From contig OU744732.1 in assembly GCA_916613615.1 (NCBI GenBank), positions 27,848,673 to 27,912,672 of the forward strand: a stretch of DNA of 64,000 nucleotides, given 5' to 3'. The stretch comes from Steromphala cineraria. Taxonomy: Eukaryota; Mollusca; Gastropoda; Trochida; Trochidae. The notes below the pieces were generated by a model, which saw only the letters and a list, made by a program, of their open reading frames with translations, made no database searches and had not been told where the DNA came from. The position numbers and the translations under genes are program-made. Positions 11,629-24,029 of the stretch are shown in pieces (position 1 is the stretch's first letter; each line of letters starts with the position of its first letter).

Positions 11629-13044
11629 TCAGCTATGCAGATAAGACATCAACTAAACAACATATGACAAGAAGACCAAAATGTGGCAAAAGGTGTTTCA
11701 CTACAAGTTATATTTGCATTGTATTTATCTAGGGTGTATGCAGATTCAACATCTTGTTTAATGTACGACATGTTTGGATGTCTGTTTGCTAATCTTGATT
11801 TAAAAATGTTGTTCTTTGTGATAATTATGATACGATTGACTACGTCATTTCTTTTCTCAGGGTATCCAAATAGTATTTTCGACATATCAAAGTGGAGAAG
11901 GGTGCCAGTTTTCAGTTGAATCCATTTAATAACATTACTCCAAATTTCTTTAATTATCTTGCACTCATAAAATATGTGTGTTATAGTTTCCACTTCGTTT
12001 TTACAAAAAGTACAAAGATTAGTGTCAATCAATTTAATTTTTGATAACAGTTCATTTGTTGGTATGCATCTGTGGATAATACTATATTGAAACCATTGAT
12101 GTTTTACATTAACAAGTGCCCTGAAAGGTATTTTATGAATATATTTCCAGTCAATATCAGATATTTGTTCGTTAAAAACGTTATTCCATTTTTTCCTGTA
12201 TTTGTTGTTAGTATTTTGATTTTCGGTTGTTTGTAGTGTATCATAAAATATTCTGCCTCCTTTGCTTGTTTTCACTAGATCTTGTAAAAAATAGGGAATG
12301 CAGGGCATGCAGGTTTTTCTGAGTATATTGTTATTCGTTATTTTACAATAGCTCTTTATAGTTTTATAGATCCCGGCATATTCTAAAAAGTTTGTTTTGC
12401 AGTTGTACAATTCCTTAAATTGTTCATAAGTTAGTATTTTTCCATTGTCATCTACCAAATCGTTTATAAAATATATTCCTGCCTTCACATAGTGTGAGTA
12501 GCATATTGGCTTATTGTCTATTCTAAGGTTATCATTGTGCCAGATTGGCTGTGTGAGCACATCGTTTTGTTCTTTAATGCATTGTCTTTTACTACTAATA
12601 TATTGTCCCCATGCTAACACCACATCTGTCCAAAAATCATTTGTTCGCTTTGTCAGTATGTTTTCTTTGATATATTGTTCGCATTTTGATAGAAAATTCA
12701 TATAATTTGTGTTGAGGTTAATGTAAAATAATTTGCTAAGTTTCGAATCTTTCTTGAATAACCTATTAATCCATGTAATCTTTTGTGATTTGATCGTATT
12801 TTCTACGTTTGGTACTCTTAATCCTCCATCTTCAATTGATTTGCTAAGAGTTTTACGACTTATTTTATCAGGTTTATTTTGCCAAATGAATTTGTAAAAT
12901 TCAGTATTTAATTGTTTCATAAAAGTTTTGTTTGGATTAGGAAGAGATGAGAATAAATGATTTAATTTTGGTAGTATCAGACTTTTTAATACTGTATTTC
13001 TACCTATGGGTGTAAGGGCTCTTGCTGACCATTTCTTCATTTCA
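11629..13044 (-). pseudogene. 5'-truncated L1-like LINE, C-terminal part of ORF2
   Basis: An intact minus-strand frame from about 13044 to the stop at 11649 encodes about 465 residues of the region following the reverse transcriptase core. The N-terminal part (KKWSARALTPIGRNTVLKSL, then ILPKLNHLFSSLPNP) is the typical post-RT segment of L1/Tx1-type ORF2 proteins. A C-terminal CCHC-like zinc motif, CTFCKNEVETITHIFYECK, lies about 100 residues from the end. The endonuclease and the RT catalytic motifs are missing, so it cannot be autonomous. The frame is uninterrupted, suggesting a relatively young insertion. Both edges abut copies of the ATTCTGTCTGGATG / AAGGGTTTGATTATT repeat. Confidence 0.88.
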
Positions 13045-14320
13045 AGGGTTTGATTATTGGTTGAACACTTTGAGAACATTCCGTCTGGAGTTGTTAAACT
13101 AGAGTTTGAGTTTTATGCAAACATTTTGAAAACATTCTGTCTGGATGTTGTGTTGAATATCGTGAGTATACATTGTTTGGTTGGGTTAAAAGCAGACAAT
13201 TGACAATCAGCTGATTGCTAAATTGAATTTGATAGGGTGAGCGAACTCACCAATCAGGCCTAAATAGCTGAGTGAAGCTTGGGTGTCATAACTTGGGTTA
13301 ACTTTCACTGTCTGCAAAACGAAACAGTTACTATTACTTGAAACAAATGGAACAAACAGATGACTTGATCGAGCTATATATTCCCCACAAATGGCACAAC
13401 ATTCTTTATCATTTAAAGCTTTTTTTTACACTGTATTGATGTGGAAAATTCCATTTGATCATATTGCAGGTTCCTATGTCAGTTAAAAAACACAACCTTT
13501 TCCAAAGATATGAAGGAAAATGGTACCAAAATTAGGTTCACAATTAAGCATAAATTGTGTAAACTGATAAAATAAAAAACAAGTTAATAAAAATAAATAT
13601 ACTTTGAACATTGTGTTAACACTTTTAAAATATGCTGCACAGGGTTGTGTATTGACCTGGTTTGATAATTGTGTAAAATCGAAATTAATTTTGAACTTTA
13701 TTATATCAGAACTTTTAAGCGAAAATGGAAACTTTATCATGAGAATACATGCATGCATATATCATACTATAAACACATACTTCAATTAAACTAGGGCAAC
13801 GATTTGTCAATCAAAAAGTGCATGATATAGATCATGTCTGTATATATCAAGCGACAACAAGTGTAATAACTGGCTGGTTTTTGAAATCGAGTCGAATAAA
13901 TTTGGTACTATGGAGAGGTCAATTTATTGTTCCGACAAAAATCTTTTTTTTTTCATTTTCGAGTCTGCGTATAGAGCCAATTTAACGAAATATGAAATCC
14001 CCATTACAAATGAGAAACCTTATGTCTTTTATTGCATGTCTCCAAGCATCCTTTTATAAATTTTCTTCTTTGAATTTTGATTAGCATTTTAAGTCATATG
14101 TTGGCGAGAATGAAGGTTCATTAAAATAAGACTACTTGCTTTTTCTGAATAGGAAACAATTCAACGCAATAATAATGTCGTTCCAAACTCTATAAGTTTC
14201 GTTTCGCCATGTGCACGTAACATACTTTATGTACGTTCATATATTTGTCTCGGGTTCAGCCCGAGGCTCCTAATCGTTTTGTAGACATGTCTGTTGTTAA
14301 ACCGTTCACCGGAAGACTTT
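13045..14320. other. no gene seen
   Basis: Includes two further copies of the TTGAGAACATTCTGTCTGGATG word (13070-13150), a small hairpin CTCGGGTTCAGCCCGAG at 14249-14265 just before the satellite, and overlapping chance frames around 13483-13789. Confidence 0.4.
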
Positions 14321-17300
14321 GCTGGTTGTTTGAGACTCAAATCCTCTAGTTCCTACCACTTTATGTCATTGGTGTTAAAACATAGAGAGTTCCCCCGCTC
14401 TGCTGGTTGATAAGGACTTGGCTGGTTGTTTGAGACCCAAATCCTCTAGTTCCTACCCCTTTACGTCAGTGGTGTTAAAACATGGCCAGTGTCCCCGCTC
14501 TGCTGGTTGATGAAGACTTGGCTGGTTGTTTGAGACCCAATTCCTCTAGTTCCTACCCCTTAACGTCAGTGGTGTTAAAACATGGCCAGTGTCCCCGCTC
14601 TGCTGGTTGATGAAGACTTGGCTGGTTGTTTGAGACCCAATTCCTCTAGTTCCTACCCCTTAACGTCAGTGGTGTTAAAACATGGCCAGTGTCCCCGCTC
14701 TGCTGGTTGATAAGGACTTGGCTGGTTGTTTGAGACCCAAATCCTCTAGTTCCTACCCCTTTACGTCAGTGGTGTTAAAACATGGCCAGTGACCCCGCTC
14801 TGCTGGTTAATGAAGACATGGCTGGTTGTTTGAGATTCAAATCCTCTAGTTCCTACCCCTTAACGTCAGTGGTGTTAAAACATGGCCAGTGTCCCCGCTC
14901 TGCTGGTTGATAAGGACTTGGCTGGTTGTTTGAGACCCAATTCCTCTAGTTCCTACCCCTTTACGTCAGTGGTGTTAAAACATGGCCAGTGTCCCCGCTC
15001 TGCTGGTCGATGAAGACTTGGCTGGTTGTTTGAGACCCAAATCCTCTAGTTCCTACCCCTTTACGTCAGTTGTGTTAAAACATGGCCAGTGTCCCCGCTC
15101 TGCTGGTTAATGAAGACATGGCTGGTTGTTTGAGATTCAAATCCTCTAGTTCCTACCCCTTAACGTCAGTGGTGTTAAAACATGGCCAGTGTCCCCGCTC
15201 TGCTGGTTGATAAGGACTTGGCTGGTTGTTTGAGACCCAAATCCTCTAGTTCCTACCCCTTTACGTCAGTGGTGTTAAAACATGGCCAGTGTCCCCGCTC
15301 TGCTGGTTAATGAAGACATGGCTGGTTGTTTGAGATTCAAATCCTCTAGTTCCTACCCCTTAACGTCAGTGGTGTTAAAAAATGGCCAGTGTCCCCGCTC
15401 TGCTGGTTGATAAGGACTTGGCTGGTTGTTTGAGACCCAATTCCTCTAGTTCCTACCCCTTTACGTCAGTGGTGTTAAAACATGGCCAGTGTCCCCGCTC
15501 TGCTGGTTGATAAGGACTTGGCTGGTTGTTTGAGACCCAATTCCTCTAGTTCCTACCCCTTTACGTCAGTTGTGTTAAAACATGGCCAGTGACCCCGCTC
15601 TGCTGGTTAATGAAGACATGGCTGGTTGTTTGAGATTCAAATCCTCTAGTTCCTACCCCTTAACGTCAGTGGTGTTAAAACATGGCCAGTGTCCCCGCTC
15701 TGCTGGTTGATAAGGACTTGGCTGGTTGTTTGAGACCCAAATCCTCTAGTTCCTACCCCTTTACGTCAGTTGTGTTAAAACATGGCCAGTGTCCCCGCTC
15801 TGCTGGTTAATGAAGACATGGCTGGTTGTTTGAGATTCAAATCCTCTAGTTCCTACCCCTTAACGTCAGTGGTGTTAAAACATGGCCAGTGTCCCCGCTC
15901 TGCTGGTTGATAAGGACTTGGCTGGTTGTTTGAGACCCAAATCCTCTAGTTCCTACCCCTTTACGTCAGTTGTGTTAAAACATGGCCAGTGTCCCCGCTC
16001 TGCTGGTTAATGAAGACATGGCTGGTTGTTTGAGATTCAAATCCTCTAGTTCCTACCTCTTAACGTCAGTGGTGTTAAAACATGGCCAGTGTCCCCGCTC
16101 TGCTGGTTGATAAGGACTTGGCTGGTTGTTTGAGACCCAATTCCTCTAGTTCCTACCCCTTTACGTCAGTTGTGTTAAAACATGGCCAGTGTCCCCGCTC
16201 TGCTGGTTAATGAAGACATGGCTGGTTGTTTGAGATTCAAATCCTCTAGTTCCTACCTCTTAACGTCAGTGGTGTTAAAACATGGCCAGTGTCCCCGCTC
16301 TTCTGGTTGATAAGGACTTGGCTGGTTGTTTGAGACCCAATTCCTCTAGTTCCTACCCCTTTACGTCAGTTGTGTTAAAACATGGCCAGTGTCCCCGCTC
16401 TGCTGGTTAATGAAGACATGGCTGGTTGTTTGAGATTCAAATCCTCTAGTTCCTACCCCTTTACGTCAGTGGTGTTAAAACATGGCCAGTGTCCCCGCTC
16501 TGCTGGTTGATAAGGACTTGGCTGGTTGTTTGAGACCCAATTCCTCTAGTTCCTACCCCTTTTCGTCAGTGGTGTTAAAACATGGCCAGTGTCCCCGCTC
16601 TGCTGGTCGATGAAGACTTGGCTGGTTGTTTGAGACCCAAATCCTCTAGTTCCTACCCCTTTACGTCAGTGGTGTTAAAACATGGCCAGTGTCCCCGCTC
16701 TGCTGGTCGATGAAGACTTGGCTGGTTGTTTGAGACCCATATCCTCTAGTTCCTACCCCTTTACGTCAGTTGTGTTAAAACATGGCCAGTGTCCCCGCTC
16801 TGCTGGTTAATGAAGACATGGCTGGTTGTTTGAGATTCAAATCCTCTAGTTCCTACCCCTTAACGTCAGTGGTGTTAAAACATGGCCAGTGTCCCCGCTC
16901 TGCTGGTTGATAAGGACTTGGCTGGTTGTTTGAGACCCAATTCCTCTAGTTCCTACCCCTTTACGTCAGTTGTGTTAAAACATGGCCAGTGTCCCCGCTC
17001 TGCTGGTTAATGAAGACATGGCTGGTTGTTTGAGATTCAAATCCTCTAGTTCCTACCCCTTAACGTCAGTGGTGTTAAAACATGGCCAGTGTCCCCGCTC
17101 TGCTGGTTGATAAGGACTTGGCTGGTTGTTTGAGACCCAATTCCTCTAGTTCCTACCCCTTTTCGTCAGTGGTGTTAAAACATGGCCAGTGTCCCCGCTC
17201 TGCTGGTCGATGAAGACTTGGCTGGTTGTTTGAGACCCAAATCCTCTAGTTCCTACCCCTTTACGTCAGTGGTGTTAAAACATGGCCAGTGTCCCCGCTC

Positions 17301-20300
17301 TGCTGGTCGATGAAGACTTGGCTGGTTGTTTGAGACCCATATCCTCTAGTTCCTACCCCTTTACGTCAGTTGTGTTAAAACATGGCCAGTGTCCCCGCTC
17401 TGCTGGTTAATGAAGACATGGCTGGTTGTTTGAGATTCAAATCCTCTAGTTCCTTCCCCTTAACGTCAGTGGTGTTCAAACATGGCCAGTGTCCCCGCTC
17501 TGCTGGTTGATAAGGACTTGGCTGGTTGTTTGAGACCCAATTCCTCTAGTTCCTACCCCTTTACGTCAGTTGTGTTAAAACATGGCCAGTGTCCCCGCTC
17601 TGCTGGTTAATGAAGACATGGCTGGTTGTTTGAGATTCAAATCCTCTAGTTCCTACCCCTTAACGTCAGTGGTGTTAAAACATGGCCAGTGTCCCCGCTC
17701 TGCTGGTTGATAAGGACTTGGCTGGTTGTTTGAGACCCAATTCCTCTAGTTCCTACCCCTTTTCGTCAGTGGTGTTAAAACATGGCCAGTGTCCCCGCTC
17801 TGCTGGTCGATGAAGACTTGGCTGGTTGTTTGAGACCCAAATCCTCTAGTTCCTACCCCTTTACGTCAGTGGTGTTAAAACATGGCCAGTGTCCCCGCTC
17901 TGCTGGTCGATGAAGACTTGGCTGGTTGTTTGAGACCCATATCCTCTAGTTCCTACCCCTTTACGTCAGTTGTGTTAAAACATGGCCAGTGTCCCCGCTC
18001 TGCTGGTTAATGAAGACATGGCTGGTTGTTTGAGATTCAAATCCTCTAGTTCCTACCCCTTAACGTCAGTGGTGTTAAAACATGGCCAGTGTCCCCGCTC
18101 TGCTGGTTGATAAGGACTTGGCTGGTTGTTTGAGACCCAATTCCTCTAGTTCCTACCCCTTTACGTCAGTTGTGTTAAAACATGGCCAGTGTCCCCGCTC
18201 TGCTGGTTAATGAAGACATGGCTGGTTGTTTGAGATTCAAATCCTCTAGTTCCTACCCCTTAACGTCAGTGGTGTTAAAACATGGCCAGTGTCCCCGCTC
18301 TGCTGGTTGATAAGGACTTGGCTGGTTGTTTGAGACCAAATTCCTCTAGTTCCTACCCCTTTACGTCAGTGGTGTTAAAACATGGCCAGTGTCCCCGCTC
18401 TGCTGGTTGATAAGGACTTGGCTGGTTGTTTGAGACCCAAATCCTCTAGTTCCTACCCCTTTACGTCAGTGGTGTTAAAACATGGCCAGTGTCCCCGCTC
18501 TGCTGGTTAATGAAGACATGGCTGGTTGTTTGAGATTCAAATCCTCTAGTTCCTACCCCTTAACGTCAGTGGTGTTAAAACATGGCCAGTGTCCCCGCTC
18601 TGCTGGTTGATAAGGACTTGGCTGGTTGTTTGAGACCCAATTCCTCTAGTTCCTACCCCTTTACGTCAGTGGTGTTAAAACATGGCAAGTGTCCCCGCTC
18701 TGCTGGTCGATGAAGACATGGCTGCAGGTTGTTTGAGACCCAAATCCTCTAGTTCCCACCCCTTTACGTCAGTGGTGTTAAAACATGGCCAGTGTCCCCG
18801 CTCTGCTGGTCGATGAAGACTTGGCTGGTTGTTTGAGACCCAAATCCTCTAGTTCCTACCCCTTTACGTCAGTTGTGTTAAAACATGGCCAGTGTCCCCG
18901 CTCTGCTGGTTAATGAAGACATGGCTGGTTGTTTGAGATTCAAATCCTCTAGTTCCTACCCCTTAACGTCAGTGGTGTTAAAACATGGCCAGTGTCCCCG
19001 CTCTGCTGGTTGATAAGGACTTGGCTGGTTGTTTGAGACCCAATTCCTCTAGTTCCTACCCCTTTACGTCAGTGGTGTTAAAACATGGCCAGTGTCCCCG
19101 CTCTGCTGGTCGATGAAGACATGGCTGGTTGTTTGAGACCCAAATCCTCTAGTTCCTACCCCTTTACGTCAGTGGTGTTAAAACATGGCCAGTGTCCCCG
19201 CTCTGCTGGTCGATGAAGACTTGGCTGGTTGTTTGAGACCCAAATCCTCTAGTTCCTACCCCTTTACGTCAGTTGTGTTAAACCATGGCCAGTGTCCCCG
19301 CTCTGCTGGTTAATGAAGACATGGCTGGTTGTTTGAGATTCAAATCCTCTAGTTCCTACCCCTTAACGTCAGTGGTGTTAAAACATGGCCAGTGTCCCCG
19401 CTCTGCTGGTTGATAAGGACTTGGCTGGTTGTTTGAGACCAAATTCTCTAGTTCCTACCCCTTTACGTCAGTTGTGTTAAAACATGGCCAGTGTCCCCGC
19501 TCTGCTGGTTGATAAGGACTTGGCTGGCTGTTTGAGACCCAAATCCTCTAGTTCGTACCCCTTTACGTCAGTGGTGTTAAAACATGGCCAGTGTCCCCGC
19601 TCTGCTGGTTAATGAAGACATGGCTGGTTGTTTGAGATTCAAATCCTCTAGTTCCTACCCCTTAACGTCAGTGGTGTTAAAACATGGCCAGTGTCCCCGC
19701 TCTGCTGGTTGATAAGGACTTGGCTGGTTGTTTGAGACCCAATTCCTCTAGTTCCTACCCCTTTACGTCAGTGGTGTTAAAACATGGCCAGTGTCCCCGC
19801 TCTGCTGGTCGATGAAGACTTGGCTGGTTGTTTGAGACCCAAATCCTTTAGTTTATAGCCCTTTACGTCAGTGGTGTTAAAACATGGCCAGTTTCCCCGC
19901 TCTGCTGGTCGATGAAGACTTGGCTGGTTGTTTGAGACCCAAATCCTCTAGTTCCTACCCCTTTACGTCAGTTGTGTTAAAACATGGCCAGTGTCCCCGC
20001 TCTGCTGGTTAATGAAGACATGGCTGGTTGTTTGAGATTCAAATCCTCTAGTTCCTACCCCTTTACGTCAGTGGTGTTAAAACATGGCCAGTGTCCCCGC
20101 TCTGCTGGTCGATTAAGACTTGGCTGGTTGTTTGAGACCCAAATCCTCTAGTTCCTACCCCTTTACGTCAGTGGTGTTAAAACATGGCCAGTGTCCCCGC
20201 TCTGCTGGTCGATGAAGACTTGGCTGGTTGTTTGAGACCCAAATCCTCTAGTTCCTACCCCTTTACGTCAGTTGTGTTAAAACATGGCCAGTGTCCCCGC

Positions 20301-20712
20301 TCTGCTGGTTAATGAAGACATGGCTGGTTGTTTGAGATTCAAATCCTCTAGTTCCTACCCCTTTACGTCAGTGGTGTTAAAACATGGCCAGTGTCCCCGC
20401 TCTGCTGGTCGATGAAGACTTGGCTGGTTGTTTGAGACCCAAATCCTCTAGTTCCTACCCCTGTACGTCAGTGGTGTTAAAACATGGCCAGTGTCCCCGC
20501 TCTGCTGGTTGATAAGGACTTGGCTGGTTGTTTGAGACCCAAATCCTCTCGTTTCTACCCCTTTACGTCAGTGGTGTTAAAACATGGCCAGTGTCCCCGC
20601 TCTGCTGGTCGATGAAGACTTGGCTGGTTGTTTGAGACCCAAATCCTCTAGTTCCTACCCCTTTACGTCAGTGGTGTTAAAACATGGCCAGTGTCCCCGC
20701 TCTTCTGGTTAA
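14321..20712 (+). repeat. 100-bp satellite array, about 64 units
   Basis: Units begin GCTGGTTGTTTGAGACCCAA and recur every 100 bp. Start positions keep register from 14321 to 20623 except for a 3-bp insertion near 18725 and a 1-bp deletion near 19445, giving 63 full units plus a 90-bp final one. Variants fall into classes: GAGACCC with TTACGTCA, GAGATTC with TAACGTCA, and endings TTGATAAGGACTTG, TTAATGAAGACATG or TCGATGAAGACTTG. Between about 16201 and 18360 the classes recur in a 600-bp (six-unit) higher-order repeat. No frame runs through it. The first unit is the most divergent. The array ends 20 bp before a MITE. Confidence 0.98.
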
Positions 20713-20732
20713 TCATCGGGGCGGCACGTGTC

Positions 20733-21077
20733 TTAAAGGGACAGTAGCACGTTTAAGGGGGAACATTATGTCAGGAAAATGTGAATAAATGGTTCCAGTG
20801 GAAAGACAATGAATTTAGATTAAATGAAGCAGTAATAAAAAAAATAAATATATATTATATAATGTAAAGTTCAGCCCTGCGATTCCTTTTTCTTTCCAAC
20901 ATTGAAGGTTCTTACATAAAATTGGCTACCAATGAACTTAATGTGAATCTTTATAATTGGTTCTCTGACTGTGGATGATTGGTTTGTGTAATGGGATCTT
21001 TGACACTATCAAATAATACATTAAGCATCAAGGTATGAAATTTTAAAAAAACGTGCTACATGTACTGCCACCTTTAA
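20733..21077 (-). mobile_element. MITE copy 2 (GGGGCAGTAGCACG family)
   Basis: Same family and orientation as 522-884: starts TTAAAGGGACAGTAGCACG, ends with a degraded inverse (TACTGCCACCTTTAA), TTAA at both ends, 345 bp. It lies immediately downstream of the 100-bp satellite. Confidence 0.85.
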
Positions 21078-21761
21078 GCTAGTAACCGTACCAGATTCCC
21101 TTTATGATTGCATCATCTGTTCATGTCATGTTGATAAGAGGCAAGACTTATAGCCACAATGTAATGTATTGCCAATACCTATAAAGAATATGCTACAATT
21201 TTTTCTAAAATAGCATTGACTTCACAAATATTTTGTAACGAAAATGGCTTTAAAATGTTTAGTCCCAATAACCTACACGTAACCCTTATACAGACGATTA
21301 CGATTTGCCCTTTTTCTTGATCAATACGCCAGTGAAATGTGCCAATAATACATTATATTGATAAACACATACGACCTTGTTTCTAACGAAAACTTTTTAA
21401 CGACGCTCAAAGATAAACAAAGTTTTCAAAACTATGTACTCTTGTAAAATAATACATGTGGCAAGCGGAATACCTGGAAGGAAACTTGTTTGGGGTATTA
21501 ATTTTAGCTTCCATGATTGGCAGTCTAAAAGTGACATGATGGACAATAGGGATAATTCTAATGGATGATCAACTTTTTTATTCTGTGAAAGCAGCGTATA
21601 TACATTGTCTTCATTCCTCCATAATGTATCACTTGCTTGCAAACGACATTAATTCTATGTCGAATCGTAGATTGCGCAGAATAGAGAAGTTGTTCATTCA
21701 TTCAGTTCAAAGGTAATTCTTGAAGCAAGAAGTATATGTAACACATAGAATAATAATTAAA
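21078..21761. other. no gene seen
   Basis: A minus-strand 81-codon open frame at 21397-21642 has no recognisable domain. The part from about 21650 upward may be 3' sequence of the LINE remnant at 21762-23478. Confidence 0.4.
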
Positions 21762-22562
21762 TATAAACGTCATTTTCTTTAGCCATACTTATTAAGTATT
21801 TACCTAAGTTACAAAACACTTTGACACTATCAACGTTAAATAATTGAATAAGTTTAAATACTGATGGATATCTATAATAATATGGCTTAATATACGCTAC
21901 TCTGTAAGTGTGATATTATGGACATTTTGATATGAAGTGAAATTCATTTTCAATATCGTCTTTACACGTTGGACATTTACGATTTACATAATCTATATTT
22001 TGATTTCTGCCACTTTCAACTGCTAGGTTATGAGAACTGAGTCTAAATTTAGCTATATACTTCCTATATAAAAATGGGATAGGCTTACACAAATAATACT
22101 GAAGCGATGACTTATTTATAATACATGTATTTCTATACAATACAAATTTTGATGAGCTGGTTACCTGGCTAAAATAAAACTGAATAGCCTGATCATTTAT
22201 TCTTTGTTTCACAAGAAAGGGATAATCTACAGATAGTTCCTGCCACAGCCATATTTCCCTCATCCCAATGTTTGTGAGAATACATTTGACCTGATACGCC
22301 CAATTCTTAACACCACATGTTTCCACCTCCTCATACAAATTTTCATAACAACTATTATATTATTATTGTCAGACACAAGAAGCTTACACCAATATTTAAT
22401 CATATTATGCTGCCTTTTAAATAGAAGCGGATAACGGCCTAACTCTGAATATACCATACAATTACATGTTGATTTCTTAACTCCAAGCAATCTTTTGCAA
22501 TAATCCAAATGTAATCTTTAAATTTTTATTACCCCATATTTCCGAAACATAAGAAAGTATGC
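21762..22562 (-). pseudogene. LINE B remnant, C-terminal part of ORF2
   Basis: Frames on the minus strand together give a CR1/L2-like LINE C-terminus: ILSYVSEIWG, then LLGVKKSTCNCMVYSELGRY, a helical stretch, then a zinc-binding CPTCKDDIENEFHFISKCP motif and the tail YPSVFKLIQLFNVDSVKVFC ... NDVYI before a stop near 21762. At least two frameshifts (near 22300 and 22500) and an in-frame stop near 21890 break it. It continues the RT at 22921-23478 on the other side of an inserted plus-strand fragment. Confidence 0.82.
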
Positions 22563-22920
22563 TGACGACTTAGCAATCAAAAACCGATCATAGAGATTCG
22601 GGGTTAAGAGAAAGAGACCTGATACTATGATACTATACTGTGACTGTGTGAGCGATGACCTACTGACTCACGTCGTGTGCCAGTGTGAGAAGACATGCAG
22701 TTTGCGGGACGATTTATGGTGTGAGATCAGCTGTGCTGGGCCAATTGAACTCAGTGTTAGGCTCCACGAAAAACAGGATGTATACATTATAACCTGCCTG
22801 CTTTCCTGTTCACCCCCAGTCCCAACAGACCAAGAGACATGTCTACAATTCGCAAAGACTGTGATAAAGCATCTCCATCATCTTATAACTATCTCCAATC
22901 AAACTAACTTATATATTTAA
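22563..22920 (+). pseudogene. LINE fragment inserted in antisense orientation inside LINE B
   Basis: The plus-strand frame at 22627-22920 reads CDCVSDDLLTHVVCQCEKTC followed by SLRDDLWCEI, the C-H-C arrangement and 'LRDDLW' found near the C-terminus of non-LTR retrotransposon proteins, then a helical tail ending in TAA. It lies exactly where the LINE B protein is interrupted between its post-RT segment and ILSYVSEIWG. A YADD tetrapeptide in plus frame at about 22555 may be its RT remnant or chance. Confidence 0.55.
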
Positions 22921-23478
22921 TCACTCCAAACACTGTGTAATGCATGTTCTTTTTCTATGTATATTGTATAAATCAATTCTGTCATAAAGAATATTGCATT
23001 GTATACACTCTCCTATGGAGGAATAAAAGCATATATATATAGAAAAGAGAGCCTTCATACCTTGATCCACCAACTGCAGCTGTGCCCTAGAGAACCGGTT
23101 GTTATAGTTACAGACTATTCCTAAATAAACAAAGCTATCGACAATTTCTAATACACTGCCATTATATAACCATTTTTCTGAAGATTTAAATTTACCACCA
23201 TTTCTGAAAACCATAACCTTCGTTTTAACAATATTAACCTCTAACTTCCATCGATCAGCATACGTAGATAGCGAATTTATATTTTTTAATTGTGATTGTA
23301 AACCTTCTACAGATTTCGAAAATAGGACGAGATCATCTGCATACATGAGCAAATATAGATTTAAAGATTTAAATTTATACGGTATACACCCCATCTTTCA
23401 TAAAAGTTTCTCAAAATCACTCACATAGAAAGAAAACAATATCGGTGACAAGACCTCTCCCTGCATTAGACCCAAACT
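22921..23478 (-). pseudogene. LINE B remnant, reverse transcriptase core
   Basis: Minus-strand sequence encodes GLMQGEVLSPILFSFYVSDF, a stop, then LYLLMYADDLVLFSKS (RT motif C, YADD) and WKLEVNIVKTKVMVF (motif D region), followed by DSFVYLGIVCNYNNRF. This order is the non-LTR RT fingers-palm-thumb. The stop just before MGCIPYK inactivates it. The 5' end of the fragment is at about 23478, where a dispersed GTTCTAATTCG repeat begins. Confidence 0.88.
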
Positions 23479-23484
23479 ATTTTT

Positions 23485-23555
23485 GTTCTAATTCGTTTAC
23501 TCAAACGAACATAAAATATTTTCTAACTAAAAACACTCATATCATGGGTAATGTC
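23485..23555 (+). repeat. dispersed 70-bp repeat, copy 1
   Basis: GTTCTAATTCGTTTACTCAA ... ATCATGGGTAATGTCT, nearly identical to 29259-29330. Contains the small palindrome TTCGTTTACTCAAACGAA. Family unknown. Confidence 0.8.
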
Positions 23556-23703
23556 TTCCGCAGGCTTAGGCGAGCAGGTTTATTTCTTTAAATAAATGTA
23601 CATGGTAATATGTTGCGACTTGAGCTCAGGTGAGCATCCGTAATTCGTAGCCGATATAAGATGAAAGTTTATGTGCAAGGGACAGCTGCAGGCTGTACAA
23701 ATG

Positions 23704-24020
23704 CCAATCAATCAATCAATATTTTATTCCAACAAAACACCATTGGTGGTACAGGAACAATACAAACAATACTTTATCATACGTGAAAAAGATATAGTGA
23801 TCACTTGGTAACAGCAAACATTGTATCATGTTATGTATGTATCTACTCATGGTAGTATTGATAATTCTAATGAAATGTGATAAGTTCTTTACAACCGAAT
23901 TGTTATTCACAGTAAACAGCTTCTTAAATTTTAAGAATATTTTTTCTGTAATATGTCGGAATATATAATGACCTTGTATCATCAAAATATGGACATTTAA
24001 TAAGTAATGGTACTCATCGG
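23704..24020 (-). pseudogene. LINE A remnant, 3' end with (TTGA)n tail
   Basis: On the minus strand this reads KCPYFDDTRSLYIPTYYRKN, then in another frame LKFKKLFTVNNNSVVKNLSHF, the usual C-terminal tail of CR1/L2-type ORF2, and ends in GGAATAAAATATTGATTGAT. A short tandem TTGA tail is typical of CR1/L2-like LINEs, which lack poly-A. The frameshift shows decay. It is separated from the rest of LINE A (25175-27450) by the element at 24030-25166. Confidence 0.8.
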
Positions 24021-24029
24021 CTATCTCAT

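Noticed and set aside
14321..20712. CRISPR-like array
   Set aside because: Repeats are directly adjacent 100-bp units without unique spacers, in a eukaryotic context; this is satellite DNA.
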